A stretch of DNA of 28,798 bases. Source: Stenotrophomonas_A sp036403795 (lineage in GTDB: Bacteria > Pseudomonadota > Gammaproteobacteria > Xanthomonadales > Xanthomonadaceae). The notes beneath the pieces were generated by a model. That model worked only from the letters and a program-made list of their open reading frames with translations. It was not told the origin of the DNA and did no database searches. The stretch spans positions 1 to 28,798 of the forward strand of contig DASWQJ010000181.1 in assembly GCA_036403795.1 (NCBI GenBank), given 5' to 3'. A program made the position numbers and the translations under genes. Below are positions 1 through 8,571 of the stretch, piece by piece. How positions within the stretch are numbered: position 1 is the first letter of the stretch; each line of letters starts with the position of its first letter.

Positions 1-459
1 GCCAAGGGCGCACAGCGTCTTCGCGAGGAACTGGAGCACTTGAAGTCGGTCAAGCGCCCGGAAGTGATCACCGCGATCGCCGAGGCACGCGAGCATGGCG
101 ACCTGAAAGAGAACGCCGAGTACCACGCCGCGCGCGAACAGCAGGGTTTCATCGAAGGTCGCATCAAGCAGCTGGAGGGCGAGCTCTCCCACGCAGAGGT
201 GATTGACATCACCAAGTTATCGGCGGGCAACAAGATCGTGTTCGGTGCCACCGTGACCTTGGCCGACGTCGAGACCGACGACGAAAAGCGCTACCAGATC
301 GTCGGTGACCTGGAAGCGGACATCAAGTTGGGCCTGATCGCGATCTCCTCGCCGCTGGCGCGGGCGCTGATCGGCAAGCTGGAAGGCGACAACGTCGTCA
401 TCGATGCCCCGGCCGGCCAGCGCGAGTACGAAGTGGTCAGCGTCGCGTACATGAGCTGA
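1..459 (+). CDS. greA: Transcript cleavage factor GreA, 3' part (5' end outside window)
   Basis: GreA rescues backtracked RNA polymerase by stimulating cleavage of the nascent RNA in the secondary channel. The reading frame is open from base 1, giving 152 residues that begin AKGAQRLREELEHLKS. By comparison with the usual length of about 158, only some half-dozen N-terminal residues are missing. The N-terminal coiled coil is clear, with the family-typical stretch EHGDLKENAEYHAAREQQ carrying the acidic tip residues D and E. The C-terminal FKBP-like domain follows (IVFGATVTLADVET, then LARALIGKLEGD). An internal ATG at 40 exists, but the homology continues upstream of it. rpfE begins 3 bases after the stop, so the two are probably co-transcribed. 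Identification is secure. Confidence 0.96.
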   Translation, partial: AKGAQRLREELEHLKSVKRPEVITAIAEAREHGDLKENAEYHAAREQQGFIEGRIKQLEGELSHAEVIDITKLSAGNKIVFGATVTLADVETDDEKRYQIVGDLEADIKLGLIAISSPLARALIGKLEGDNVVIDAPAGQREYEVVSVAYMS

Positions 460-462
460 GGC

Positions 463-1395
463 ATGGCGACGGCGACCCTGCTGTTGCCTGAGCGCGCTCG
501 GTTGCCCGGCGCGCTCGCCAACGAGTCCGTGGCCCGTGCGCTTGCGCGCGCGGACCGTTCCACCGGCGCAGCGGGCGAACAGCAACAGCTGCAGCGCCAC
601 TTTGTCATCGCGCAGGAAGCCGGCACGGGTCAGTGGCCCGTCGCCGCGCTGACCCGCCACTTCGATGCGGGCGATGCGGGACCGGCCACTTGGCTGCGTG
701 CCGATCCGGCGTACGTCGCACCCGACCAGCAAGGGGCGCGGGTGTTGGGGCACGGCGACTCGCTGGGCCTGGATGCCGACGATGTCGCGGCATTGTTGCC
801 GGACCTGCGGCCGATGTTCGCTGACGCCGGCTTTGTCCTCGATGCACCGGCACCGGCGAGGTGGTACCTGCGCCTGTCCCCCGAGGCACGGCTGCCGGAG
901 TTCGACCCGCCGGAGCAAGTGTTGGGCGACGACCTGTTCGATCATCTTCCGCAGGGTGAGGCCGGGCGCCGCTGGCGCGCGTTGCTGACCGAATCGCAGA
1001 TCCTGCTGCACCAGCATCCGCGCAACCGCGAGCGGGCCGCGCAGGGCAAGGTTCCGATCAACTCATTGTGGTTCTGGGGCGGTGGACGGCTGCCCGCATC
1101 GGTCGCCTCGGCGCATGGGCAGGTACGCAGCCGCGACATCCTGCTGCGCGCCTTGGCCGCCGCCGCCGGGTTGGCGGGGGATTCGGACCGGCAGGTCGAC
1201 GCCCTGGTGGACCTGCGCCACCTGCGCTCGCTCCGCCAGTTCAGCGATGAAGCGCTGGAACCCCTGCTGGAAGCCATCGGCCGGGGCGAGTTGGACCGCC
1301 TCGTCCTCGACTTCCAGGATGGCGAAACGCTGTTGCTGGTGCCACGGCAGCGCTGGCGGATCTGGCGACGCCCCTGGGCCGGGCTGGAAGGGTGA
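463..1395 (+). CDS. rpfE: RpfE-like protein (phosphoglycerate-mutase-related family), 310 aa
   Basis: This is the conserved gene between greA and recJ in xanthomonads, called rpfE there because mutants alter extracellular enzyme and polysaccharide production. Its biochemical role is not established. The family is annotated as related to cofactor-independent phosphoglycerate mutase. Visible conserved blocks are WLRADPAYVAPDQQGARVLG (about residues 77-96), LTESQILLHQHPRNRERAAQ (about 174-193) and the following KVPINSLWFWGGGRLP. No signal peptide or membrane helix is seen. The ATG at 463 lies 3 bases after greA and has no strong ribosome site, so translational coupling is likely. Its TGA overlaps the GTG start of recJ. 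The family call rests on synteny plus motif recognition; the enzymatic activity is uncertain. Confidence 0.8.
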   Translation: MATATLLLPERARLPGALANESVARALARADRSTGAAGEQQQLQRHFVIAQEAGTGQWPVAALTRHFDAGDAGPATWLRADPAYVAPDQQGARVLGHGDSLGLDADDVAALLPDLRPMFADAGFVLDAPAPARWYLRLSPEARLPEFDPPEQVLGDDLFDHLPQGEAGRRWRALLTESQILLHQHPRNRERAAQGKVPINSLWFWGGGRLPASVASAHGQVRSRDILLRALAAAAGLAGDSDRQVDALVDLRHLRSLRQFSDEALEPLLEAIGRGELDRLVLDFQDGETLLLVPRQRWRIWRRPWAGLEG

Positions 1396-3128
1396 CGCGC
1401 ACACCACGCATCGTGCGTCGCGACCCCATCGCGACTTCCGGGTGGCCCCCGGAAACCTTGCCGCTGCTGAGCCGGCTTTATGCGGCCCGTGGCGTGGACA
1501 ACGCGCAGTTGGCGCAGCCCCGGCTGACCCAACTGTGTCCACCTGCCCTGCTGTCGCACATCGATGCGGCGGCCACGCTGCTGGCCGATGCCATCGCGAC
1601 AGGACAACGCATCCTGGTCGTGGGCGATTTCGATTGCGACGGCGCCACTGCCTGCGCGGTGGGGGTGCGCGGATTGCGCCTGCTCGGTGCACGCGAGGTC
1701 CTGCACGCGGTGCCCAATCGCATCACCCACGGCTACGGTCTGTCACCGGCACTGGTCAAGGACCTGGCCCACCTGCGGCCGGATCTGCTGGTCACCGTCG
1801 ATCACGGGATCGCATGCCACGCCGGCGTCGCTGCGGCCAAGGCGCAGGGCTGGAACGTGCTGGTGACCGACCATCATCTTCCTGGCGAGCAGTTGCCGGC
1901 GGCCGATGCGATCGTCAATCCCAATCTGCTTGGCGACGTGTTCCCCAGCAAGGCGCTCGCCGGCGTCGGTGTCATCTTTTATGTGCTGCTTGCCCTGCGT
2001 GCCTTGCTACGCGAGCGCGGCGTGTTCACCGATACGGGGCCGGACCTGTCTGTCCTGCTGGACCTGGTGGCGGTAGGCACCGTCGCCGATCTCGTGCCGC
2101 TGGATGCGAACAACCGTGCGCTGGTGTTGGCCGGTCTGCGTCGCCTGCGACAGGGTCGTGGATGCGTCGGCTTGCGGGCGTTGATCCAGGCCTGCGGGCG
2201 CGAGGAAGCACGCCTGTCTGCGTCGGATATCGGGTTCGCCCTGGCGCCGCGACTCAACGCCGCCGGTCGGCTCGAGGACATGGCGCTGGGAATCGAGCTG
2301 CTGCTGTGCGAGGACGCGGGGCAGGCACGGGAGATCGCCGGCACGTTGGAGGCGATCAACGCAGAACGCCGCGCGATGCAGCAGTCGATGATCGACGAGG
2401 CGGAAGTGGCGGTGATCGAGGCTGTGTCGCGCACGCAGGGCCAATCACCACTGGCGCCCTGCCTGTTCGAGCCGCATTGGCATCCGGGCGTCATCGGATT
2501 GGTGGCCTCCAAGATCAAGGAGCGGCTGCATCGCCCGGTGCTGGCCTTCGCGCCGGCCGAGCCCGGCAGCGCGCTGCTGCGCGGATCGGCGCGCTCGATT
2601 CCGGGCGTGCACTTGCGCGACCTGCTGGCCGCGGTGGACTGCCGACACCCAGGCCTCATCGACCGTTTTGGCGGGCACGCGATGGCGGCTGGACTGACCC
2701 TGGCGCGCGAGCGACTGGCAGAATTCGAGGCGGCGTTGCAGGTACAGGCGTTGGCGGTCATCCAGCCTGAGTGGCTGCAGGCGCAGCTGCTGAGCGATGG
2801 GGAGCTGGCGCCGCACGAACTCGATTTTCGCCATGCGGACGCGTTGCGCTTGGGCGGTCCCTGGGGTCAGTCGTTTCCGGAGCCGCTGTTCGACGGCGAC
2901 TTCGAGGTCCTGCAATGGCGCCTGCTCAAGGATCGACATCTGCGATACACCCTGGCGATGGCCGGGCGGAGCGCGCCGTTGAACGCCATCCATTTCGACG
3001 GCTGGACCGGTGCCGAGCCGCCCCGCAGGGTGCGCCTGGCCTACCGCCTGGTCACTGACGACTATCGCGGTGGCGAGGCGGTGCAATTGATGGTGGAGCA
3101 TTGCGAGCCATCGGCGGCGTTGGCCTGA
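1392..3128 (+). CDS. recJ: Single-stranded-DNA-specific 5'-3' exonuclease RecJ
   Basis: RecJ degrades single-stranded DNA 5' to 3' in RecF-pathway recombination and mismatch repair. The 578-aa product matches the usual length (about 577). It carries the DHH-phosphoesterase motifs: GDFDCDGATA (about residues 78-87), VDHGI (about 135-139) and TDHHLP (about 158-163). The DHHA1/OB part contains NAAGRLEDM and FGGHAMAAGL. These supply the acidic and histidine ligands for the two metal ions. Translation starts at GTG 1392, which overlaps the rpfE stop as GTGA; this start keeps the N-terminus in family range. It is the last gene of the greA-rpfE-recJ run. The gene after it is on the other strand, 30 bases away. 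Confidence 0.96.
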   Translation: MTRTPRIVRRDPIATSGWPPETLPLLSRLYAARGVDNAQLAQPRLTQLCPPALLSHIDAAATLLADAIATGQRILVVGDFDCDGATACAVGVRGLRLLGAREVLHAVPNRITHGYGLSPALVKDLAHLRPDLLVTVDHGIACHAGVAAAKAQGWNVLVTDHHLPGEQLPAADAIVNPNLLGDVFPSKALAGVGVIFYVLLALRALLRERGVFTDTGPDLSVLLDLVAVGTVADLVPLDANNRALVLAGLRRLRQGRGCVGLRALIQACGREEARLSASDIGFALAPRLNAAGRLEDMALGIELLLCEDAGQAREIAGTLEAINAERRAMQQSMIDEAEVAVIEAVSRTQGQSPLAPCLFEPHWHPGVIGLVASKIKERLHRPVLAFAPAEPGSALLRGSARSIPGVHLRDLLAAVDCRHPGLIDRFGGHAMAAGLTLARERLAEFEAALQVQALAVIQPEWLQAQLLSDGELAPHELDFRHADALRLGGPWGQSFPEPLFDGDFEVLQWRLLKDRHLRYTLAMAGRSAPLNAIHFDGWTGAEPPRRVRLAYRLVTDDYRGGEAVQLMVEHCEPSAALA

Positions 3129-3153
3129 CGACGGTGTAGCGGCGATTGCCGAG

Positions 3154-3168
3154 GACGTTCAGAACGTC
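3154..3168. repeat. Short perfect inverted repeat between convergent genes
   Basis: GACGTTC and GAACGTC flank a single A. The element overlaps the stop codon of the minus-strand amidotransferase and lies 25 bases past the recJ stop. A hairpin here could help end convergent transcripts, but there is no clear U tract. With a 1-base centre it would form only about a 6-bp stem. It may equally be a chance palindrome. Confidence 0.3.
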
Positions 3169-3911
3169 GCTCGGAGGGGGATGCCGTGCGTGTCGTCGTT
3201 TGGAAGTCCATCGATCTCGTCGAGCCAGCGGGTCATGACGGCATGGCAGGCATGCCGCAGGTGCTGGGCTTCCTCGCGGGCCTGCCTTCGGAAACGGTCC
3301 AGGTCGATCCCGGCTTCTTCCAGCTCGCGGCGGCAGCGGTGGATGCGCGTACCGATCTGTTCGACGTCGGTTTCCAGGTGGAATTGCAGCGCCAGGGTGC
3401 TGCTGCCATACATGAAGGCCTGCGCCTGGGAGCGTGGTGTCGCAGCAAGTGACGACACCCCGGGTGGCAGCACGATCTCGTCGCTGTGCCAGTGCAAGAC
3501 CGGGGCGCCGCTGCCCAGGGGCATCAGGCACGAACGCCGTCCCTGTTCGGTCAACACCACGGGCGCGATGCCGATTTCAGGTTGGGCCATGGCCCGCACT
3601 TCGCCACCGATGGCATAGGAGATCAATTGCGCTCCCAGGCTGATGCCGAGGGTGGGCAGTCCGTAGTGGCAGCGGATCCTGATCAGGTCGATCTCTTCCT
3701 GCAGGAAAAGATGTCTTTCCATGTCGTGCGCGTGCAGCGGGCCGCCGAGCACCACCAGCATGTCCACGTCCAGCGGATCGATGCTGCGTATCCGGCCCGC
3801 GGCGGCGTCCCGATAGCTGGTGCGATATCCGCGGCTCTCGAGCAGGGAGCGGATGGTGCCCATGCCGTCCACTGCGGAATGACGGATCGCCGTCGCTGAC
3901 TTGCTGTGCAT
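3159..3911 (-). CDS. GMP-synthase-like class I glutamine amidotransferase, catalytic Cys replaced by Ser (putative pseudoenzyme)
   Basis: This 250-aa protein has the layout of stand-alone class I amidotransferases (COG0518 type). The N-terminal IRHSAVDGMGTIRSLLESRGY is followed by LVVLGGPLHAHD (oxyanion strand), then the nucleophile elbow, VLHWHSDEIVLPPG and finally ALQFHLE, which holds the catalytic His and Glu. The elbow reads LPTLGISLGAQLI. Active relatives have LGICLGAQ, so the nucleophilic Cys is Ser, encoded by AGC. Glutamine hydrolysis is therefore unlikely unless another residue compensates. The ATG at 3911 is preceded by GGAGAG about 11 bases upstream. The frame is open much further upstream, but that stretch does not look coding. 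It lies downstream of the 192-aa unknown gene on the same strand. The family call is firm; the loss of activity is inferred. Confidence 0.85.
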   Translation of the reverse strand: MHSKSATAIRHSAVDGMGTIRSLLESRGYRTSYRDAAAGRIRSIDPLDVDMLVVLGGPLHAHDMERHLFLQEEIDLIRIRCHYGLPTLGISLGAQLISYAIGGEVRAMAQPEIGIAPVVLTEQGRRSCLMPLGSGAPVLHWHSDEIVLPPGVSSLAATPRSQAQAFMYGSSTLALQFHLETDVEQIGTRIHRCRRELEEAGIDLDRFRRQAREEAQHLRHACHAVMTRWLDEIDGLPNDDTHGIPLRATF

Positions 3912-4021
3912 GATCGCTACTACTCTCCGCTGGATTGCGGTATCGGGGATGTTCGGCCCGCCGCTCGCATTCGCGTTTGCCCACACTGGTGTCACCCCGC
4001 TTGCGAGGTGACGACGTGCCC

Positions 4022-4600
4022 TCAGGGCGACTTCTGCGGGTCTTCGGACCTGCGCGTGGCGCCGAGCGTGTGCAAGTGGTGCACCTCGGGCGACGGCCGC
4101 GCCGCGTCGCGGCCGGCCGGATTCTGGCTGCGCATCTTGATCAGGGCGGCCTCCTTCCAGCGCATCTGCAAACGCAGGAAGGCGGCGTGTATGGCGTGGC
4201 GCGCTTCGGTCCACTCGACGCGGGAAGCGCTGCGGACCCGATCGTAGGTGGAAGCCAGCACGGACTCGTTCAATGCCTCGATCGCGTGGCCGTGGCACTG
4301 CAGGAACAGACTGAGGCCAAGCTTGAACGCCGGAACGTAGTCGGAGAAGGGCAGTACGTTGCGATGGCGGATGGCCGATCGCTTGTAGTGCAGGTGCCAG
4401 AACCCGATTTCGCCATCGATGTCGATGACGTAGTGCGACAGTTCAACGGGCGGAGCGGAGAGCGCGGACCGGTGGATCAGGTCCGGCGCCAGCCAGTGTT
4501 CGCTTCGGTGCAGGCCGGACGCGCCGCTGGCATTGTGCTCGTTCGTGGTGTCACGGGATGCCGTCCGGTCCGTTCCGGAGAGCGCTTTCGAATAGGTCAT
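4022..4600 (-). CDS. Conserved-looking hypothetical protein, 192 aa
   Basis: I do not recognise this family. The product looks like a real soluble protein. It has an ordered core, HWLAPDLIHRSALS, then VELSHYVIDIDGEIGFWHLH, then DYVPAFKLGLSLFLQCHGHAIEALNES. A helical charged segment follows (RVEWTEARHAIHAAFLRLQMRWKEAAL), and the tail is polar. No signal peptide or membrane helix is seen. The start is uncertain: the ATG at 4600 has no good ribosome site, and the frame extends to a GTG at 4645 (207 aa), also without one. It lies between the hybrid kinase gene (143 bases upstream) and the amidotransferase gene (110 bases downstream), all on the minus strand. A link to that signalling unit is possible but unproven. 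Confidence 0.6.
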   Translation of the reverse strand: MTYSKALSGTDRTASRDTTNEHNASGASGLHRSEHWLAPDLIHRSALSAPPVELSHYVIDIDGEIGFWHLHYKRSAIRHRNVLPFSDYVPAFKLGLSLFLQCHGHAIEALNESVLASTYDRVRSASRVEWTEARHAIHAAFLRLQMRWKEAALIKMRSQNPAGRDAARPSPEVHHLHTLGATRRSEDPQKSP

Positions 4601-4678
4601 GATCTGGCCGGACTTTGCTACGCGAGGGAGACCCCGCGTTTGCACGGCAAGCTAACAATTGACCGCGCTGTTCGATAT

Positions 4679-4690
4679 ACGAAATTTCGT
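4679..4690. promoter_or_regulatory. Perfect 12-bp palindrome, possible operator
   Basis: ACGAAATTTCGT is a perfect palindrome inside an unusually AT-rich patch (about 4650-4690). It lies upstream of the minus-strand unknown gene and downstream of the kinase gene. An adjoining TTCG-N5-CGAA pair (4671-4683) overlaps it. Position and symmetry suit a dimeric regulator controlling the unknown gene and possibly the amidotransferase. No specific regulator can be named. Confidence 0.4.
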
Positions 4691-4743
4691 GTCCTGGCCG
4701 AGCGTAAAACCGACAGTAGACTGGTCTGCATTTTCGCCATGCG

Positions 4744-7700
4744 TCAGGCGGAAGAAGACGCGGAGGGCATCGCGCGCAAGGCCGCACAGGCCCGTTCCAC
4801 GTTCGAGAAAAACATTTCGCAGGCATCAATGTGGGAAGCCACGCCATCGCGTTCCACCTGCTCGATGATCCCGCGCGCGTCGGTCGCCAGATCCTGGTAG
4901 TTGAAATGGCCCAGGGCTCCCGCAATGCGATGGATGCGGCTGGCGGTTTCGCGGGTGTCTTCCTCGTCCATCGCGGCACGCAGCTTGCCCAGGTCCTCGA
5001 CGGTGGTGGCCAGGAAGCTGCGGATCAGTTCGGGCAGGTCGGCCCCGAATCGCTTGACCAATTCCAGGTCTACTACCGGCGCCGGGGTGGCCCCGGAGGG
5101 CAGCCAGGACTCCAGCAGGCGGCCCAGGTCCGCGAGGCTGACGGGCTTGTGCATATGGGCATCCATGCCGGACTCGTAGCTGCGTGCGATGTCGTCGGCC
5201 AGCACATTGGCGGTCATCGCGATAATGGGCAGGTGGCGTCCGGAGGTCTCTTCCAGCGCACGGATGCGACGCGCCAGCGTATAGCCATCCATGTTCGGCA
5301 TGCTCACGTCGGTCAGTACGAGTGCGGGCTGGAGGGTCTTCAGTTTCGCCAGTGCTTCCAGCCCATCGCCTGCCAGGACATGGGGATAACCCAGCTGTTC
5401 CAGCTGTCGGGCGATCAGCATCCGGTTGGTGGGATGGTCCTCGACCACGAGGATGGGTCGGGTCGGGCGGGGATGCGCCGGCATGGCAGGGGCCGCGGCG
5501 GCGCTGTGGGGATGCGGGTCGCTTCCCGCGGCCTGGCGCAAGGCAGCATGCACAGCGGTGTAGAGCAGCGGATCGCTGTGCACGACGTGGGCATCCCCGG
5601 CGCGACTGCTGCTGGCATGGGGGCGCAGCAGGATGTCGTGAGTGTGGTGGGCCAGCTCGGACGAATCGGTGATCAGCAAGTCGGCCACCGTGCCCAACGG
5701 CGCCTGGTCTACCATGCCCAGGCTGAGCATCACTTCGCGGGCCGCGTGCAACAAACGCCCGTCCTGTATCTCCAGGTCGCCGATGCGCCCGACCAGATCC
5801 GGGTCCACGGTGGAGCGCTTTCGTACCGGCAGCGTGACCGACACTTCCAGTCGGGTGCCTACGCCGACGATGCTTTGCAGGGACAGCGCGCCGTGCATGA
5901 GTTCAACCAACCTGCGGGAGATCGACAGCCCCAGGCCGGTGCCGCCGTAGCGGCGCGTGGTGGTGGCATCCGCTTGTACGAACGGGCGGAACAGATTGCC
6001 TTGCTGCTCCTGCGGAATGCCCACGCCGGTGTCGGTGACCCGTAGGGTCACGCGCTGGTGGCCATCCAGTTCGATTGCGCTCGCATCGATCTCGACGTGG
6101 CCACGATGGGTGAATTTGATCGCATTGCCGATCAGGTTGAGCAGGATCTGGCGCAGGCGGAACGGGTCGCCGGTGTGCAGCGCCGCCAGTTCGGGGTGCA
6201 ACTGGCAACGCAACGAGAGCCCCTTTTTCCTGGCCTGGCCTCCCAGCACGTCGACGACGCCACACACCACCTGGCGCAGGTCCACGGAGATTTCTTCCAG
6301 CCGCATCTCGCCGGCTTCGGCCTTGGAGAAGTCCAGTACGTCGTCCAGGATCTGGCGAAGGCTGGCCGCCGATTCCGTGCTGGTGGCAAGCAGTTGGCGT
6401 TGTTCCGCATCCAGGGGGGTGCGCTCCAGCAACTCCAGCAGTCCGGACAAACCGGCCATCGGGGTGCGGATCTCGTGGCTCATCACCGCCAGGAAATTGC
6501 TTTTGGCCGTGGCAGCGGATTCGGCCACTTCCTTGGCCTGTGCCAAGGCTTCGTTCTGCTCGTGGATCTGCGTGGCATCGATCCAGTACCCGGACCAGTG
6601 GACCACCTCGTCTGAAACCTTGCGCGGCACGGCACGCAGTGATGTCCATCGAAAGCCTTGCGCGCCCTCGGATCGGAAATCCTGTGCCACCGGCTGCTGG
6701 TCCAGTGCCGACTGCTCGAACGCGGCGACCACGGCGGCGTGGTCTTCCTCACGCACGCGTTCGAACAGCGCTTGCGGCCGGTCCATGATCTGCTGCGCGT
6801 CCAGGGCGAAAAGTGGCTGCGGATTGCCGGTCACGTAGGTGAAGTCATACTGGCCCTTTTTGTCGCGACGTAGCTTGAAGACAACGGCAGGCAGGTTGCG
6901 CGAGATTTCGCGCAGGCGGGTATCGGCTTCCTGGCGCCGGCGGATTTCGCGCGTGAGCTTGACGTAGGCCCCGATCAGCAGCGCGATGATGGCCGCCGCG
7001 GCCAGGCTGCCCCACAACACCAACGGCCGCGCCACCCCGTAGTCGTAATCGACCTCCAGCCAGCGCTTGCGGATGGCCTGTTTTTCGTCATCGCTCATCG
7101 AGGCAACGACGCGATCGAACAACGAGGCCAGCGGGGCATAAGGCGCGCGTACGGCCAGCCCGATGCGATCGGTAAAGCCCGCCGGTGCCGCCACCCGCAG
7201 GTTCTGGGAACTGATCTCTCGCAAACTGCTGTCCACCGTGGCGAGATTTCCGATGTAGGCATCGGCGCGCCCCTGCTCCACGGCGGCCAGCCCCTCGGCA
7301 TCGCTGCTCACCACGATCTGGCCGGCCGTGGGTACGTTGCCGCGAAGGCGATGGCCCATGTCCGGATCGCTGATGGCGACGCGCAGGTGACCGAGGTCCT
7401 CCACGCCGGTGATGACCGGTGCGTTGCGGCGCGTGACGATGATGCACGGGAAAGTGATCAGCGGTTTGGTCGGATGCCAGTTGGCGCCGTACCCGGCCTC
7501 ATCGACGAAGGGCGCGATATCGGCATTGCCCGTCTGGATCATCTGGCGCGCTTCGCGCCAGTTCGCGACCTTGACGGGCTCGATGGCGATGCCGAGCTGG
7601 TTTTCCATTTCCCGCAGGTATTCGCCGAGGATGCCGCTCATCCGGCCATCGGCGTCGCGTTGGGTAAGCGGCGACCAGGTGGGGTCGAATGCCACCCGCA

Positions 7701-8565
7701 ATACCGGCAATCGAGCCAGCCACGCACGTTCCTGCTCGGACAACGCGAGCCCGTCGCTGGAAGCCCAGGCAAGGGACGGATCCAGCCACCGCGAGTTGAT
7801 CTGCTGCCGGGTCTGCGCATCCATCTGCGCGAGCGTCTTGTCGATGGCGGAGGCGAGGTAGGACTGCGCGTTGGGCGTGGCGAAATGCAGGCTGCTGGAA
7901 GGCATCGGCGCGGGACCCACGATCTCCAGCCCCGCCCGCGGTCGGCGTTTGAGCACGTGGCTCAGCGCGTAGGGGTTGCCGTAGTAGGCATCGGCCTGGC
8001 CGCGTGCCACGGCATCCAGGGCAGCGTCGGTGTTGTTGACCAACAACTGGCGGGAGGTGGGCGCCCAGTCGGCGAGTTGGTCGGCAATGGCGTGTCCGCG
8101 CTCCACCGCAATGCGCAGGTCGTCCGGCGCGCGGTTGCGCAAGCGCGAGTCGTTGGATCGAGCGACGATGACCACCCGCGTACTCAGGTAGGGCCGGGTG
8201 AACGACAGGCAGCGGGTTCGCGGCGAGGTGATTGATACGTTCATCACCACATCGACCTGGCCGCGGCACACCGCTTCCTGCAGCGCCGGCCAGTCGAGGT
8301 AGGTGCGCGTCACCAGCCGCACGCCCAGACGGTCGGCGATCCACCTCAGGTATTCGATCGAAAGACCGCCGACCTGTTCGTCCTGGTTGGTTTCCAGGGG
8401 CGGCCAGCCGCCCCGGAAGCTGCCGACCACCACCGTCGGGTGATCATGCAGCCAATGTGTTTCCTCAGGGGTGAGCGGCTCGTTGGCGACGGCCGGACAC
8501 GTCAGCGCCACCCAGACGCCGAGCAGCAGCATCAACTGACAAAGGACGACGCGTCCCCGCGACAT
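4744..8565 (-). CDS. BvgS/EvgS-like hybrid sensor histidine kinase, 1273 aa
   Basis: This is an unorthodox phosphorelay kinase of the inner membrane. In order it has: a signal peptide or N-terminal anchor (residues 1-27, ending VANEP); two periplasmic solute-binding (SBP_bac_3, venus-flytrap) domains at about 40-265 and 285-505; a membrane helix at about 515-533 (GSLAAAAIIALLIGAYV); a PAS-like region at about 550-670; HisKA with SHEIRTPM at about 695-702; an ATPase domain with QILLNLIGNAIKFT, DTGVGI and GGTGLGLSISRRL to about 920; a degenerate receiver-like segment; a receiver with PILVVEDHPTNR and phospho-Asp in LTDVSMPNMDG (about 1086); and a C-terminal Hpt domain with IHRIAGALG (about 1212). 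All relay residues are intact. The start lies 6 bases after the response regulator's stop, so the two are co-transcribed. Relatives with tandem flytrap domains sense small ligands such as nicotinate in Bordetella; this ligand is unknown. Confidence 0.93.
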   Translation of the reverse strand: MSRGRVVLCQLMLLLGVWVALTCPAVANEPLTPEETHWLHDHPTVVVGSFRGGWPPLETNQDEQVGGLSIEYLRWIADRLGVRLVTRTYLDWPALQEAVCRGQVDVVMNVSITSPRTRCLSFTRPYLSTRVVIVARSNDSRLRNRAPDDLRIAVERGHAIADQLADWAPTSRQLLVNNTDAALDAVARGQADAYYGNPYALSHVLKRRPRAGLEIVGPAPMPSSSLHFATPNAQSYLASAIDKTLAQMDAQTRQQINSRWLDPSLAWASSDGLALSEQERAWLARLPVLRVAFDPTWSPLTQRDADGRMSGILGEYLREMENQLGIAIEPVKVANWREARQMIQTGNADIAPFVDEAGYGANWHPTKPLITFPCIIVTRRNAPVITGVEDLGHLRVAISDPDMGHRLRGNVPTAGQIVVSSDAEGLAAVEQGRADAYIGNLATVDSSLREISSQNLRVAAPAGFTDRIGLAVRAPYAPLASLFDRVVASMSDDEKQAIRKRWLEVDYDYGVARPLVLWGSLAAAAIIALLIGAYVKLTREIRRRQEADTRLREISRNLPAVVFKLRRDKKGQYDFTYVTGNPQPLFALDAQQIMDRPQALFERVREEDHAAVVAAFEQSALDQQPVAQDFRSEGAQGFRWTSLRAVPRKVSDEVVHWSGYWIDATQIHEQNEALAQAKEVAESAATAKSNFLAVMSHEIRTPMAGLSGLLELLERTPLDAEQRQLLATSTESAASLRQILDDVLDFSKAEAGEMRLEEISVDLRQVVCGVVDVLGGQARKKGLSLRCQLHPELAALHTGDPFRLRQILLNLIGNAIKFTHRGHVEIDASAIELDGHQRVTLRVTDTGVGIPQEQQGNLFRPFVQADATTTRRYGGTGLGLSISRRLVELMHGALSLQSIVGVGTRLEVSVTLPVRKRSTVDPDLVGRIGDLEIQDGRLLHAAREVMLSLGMVDQAPLGTVADLLITDSSELAHHTHDILLRPHASSSRAGDAHVVHSDPLLYTAVHAALRQAAGSDPHPHSAAAAPAMPAHPRPTRPILVVEDHPTNRMLIARQLEQLGYPHVLAGDGLEALAKLKTLQPALVLTDVSMPNMDGYTLARRIRALEETSGRHLPIIAMTANVLADDIARSYESGMDAHMHKPVSLADLGRLLESWLPSGATPAPVVDLELVKRFGADLPELIRSFLATTVEDLGKLRAAMDEEDTRETASRIHRIAGALGHFNYQDLATDARGIIEQVERDGVASHIDACEMFFSNVERACAALRAMPSASSSA

Positions 8566-8571
8566 ATCGGC

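Noticed and set aside
1082..2770. Long plus-strand open frame (562 codons) over rpfE and recJ
   Set aside because: It is an out-of-frame shadow rich in Arg, Gly, Ala and Pro, with no motifs; rpfE and recJ explain the region fully.
3912..4298. N-terminal 129-codon extension of the amidotransferase frame
   Set aside because: Its composition is Arg-rich and shadow-like, it overlaps the unknown gene, and the internal ATG at 3911 has a ribosome site and family-like N-terminus.
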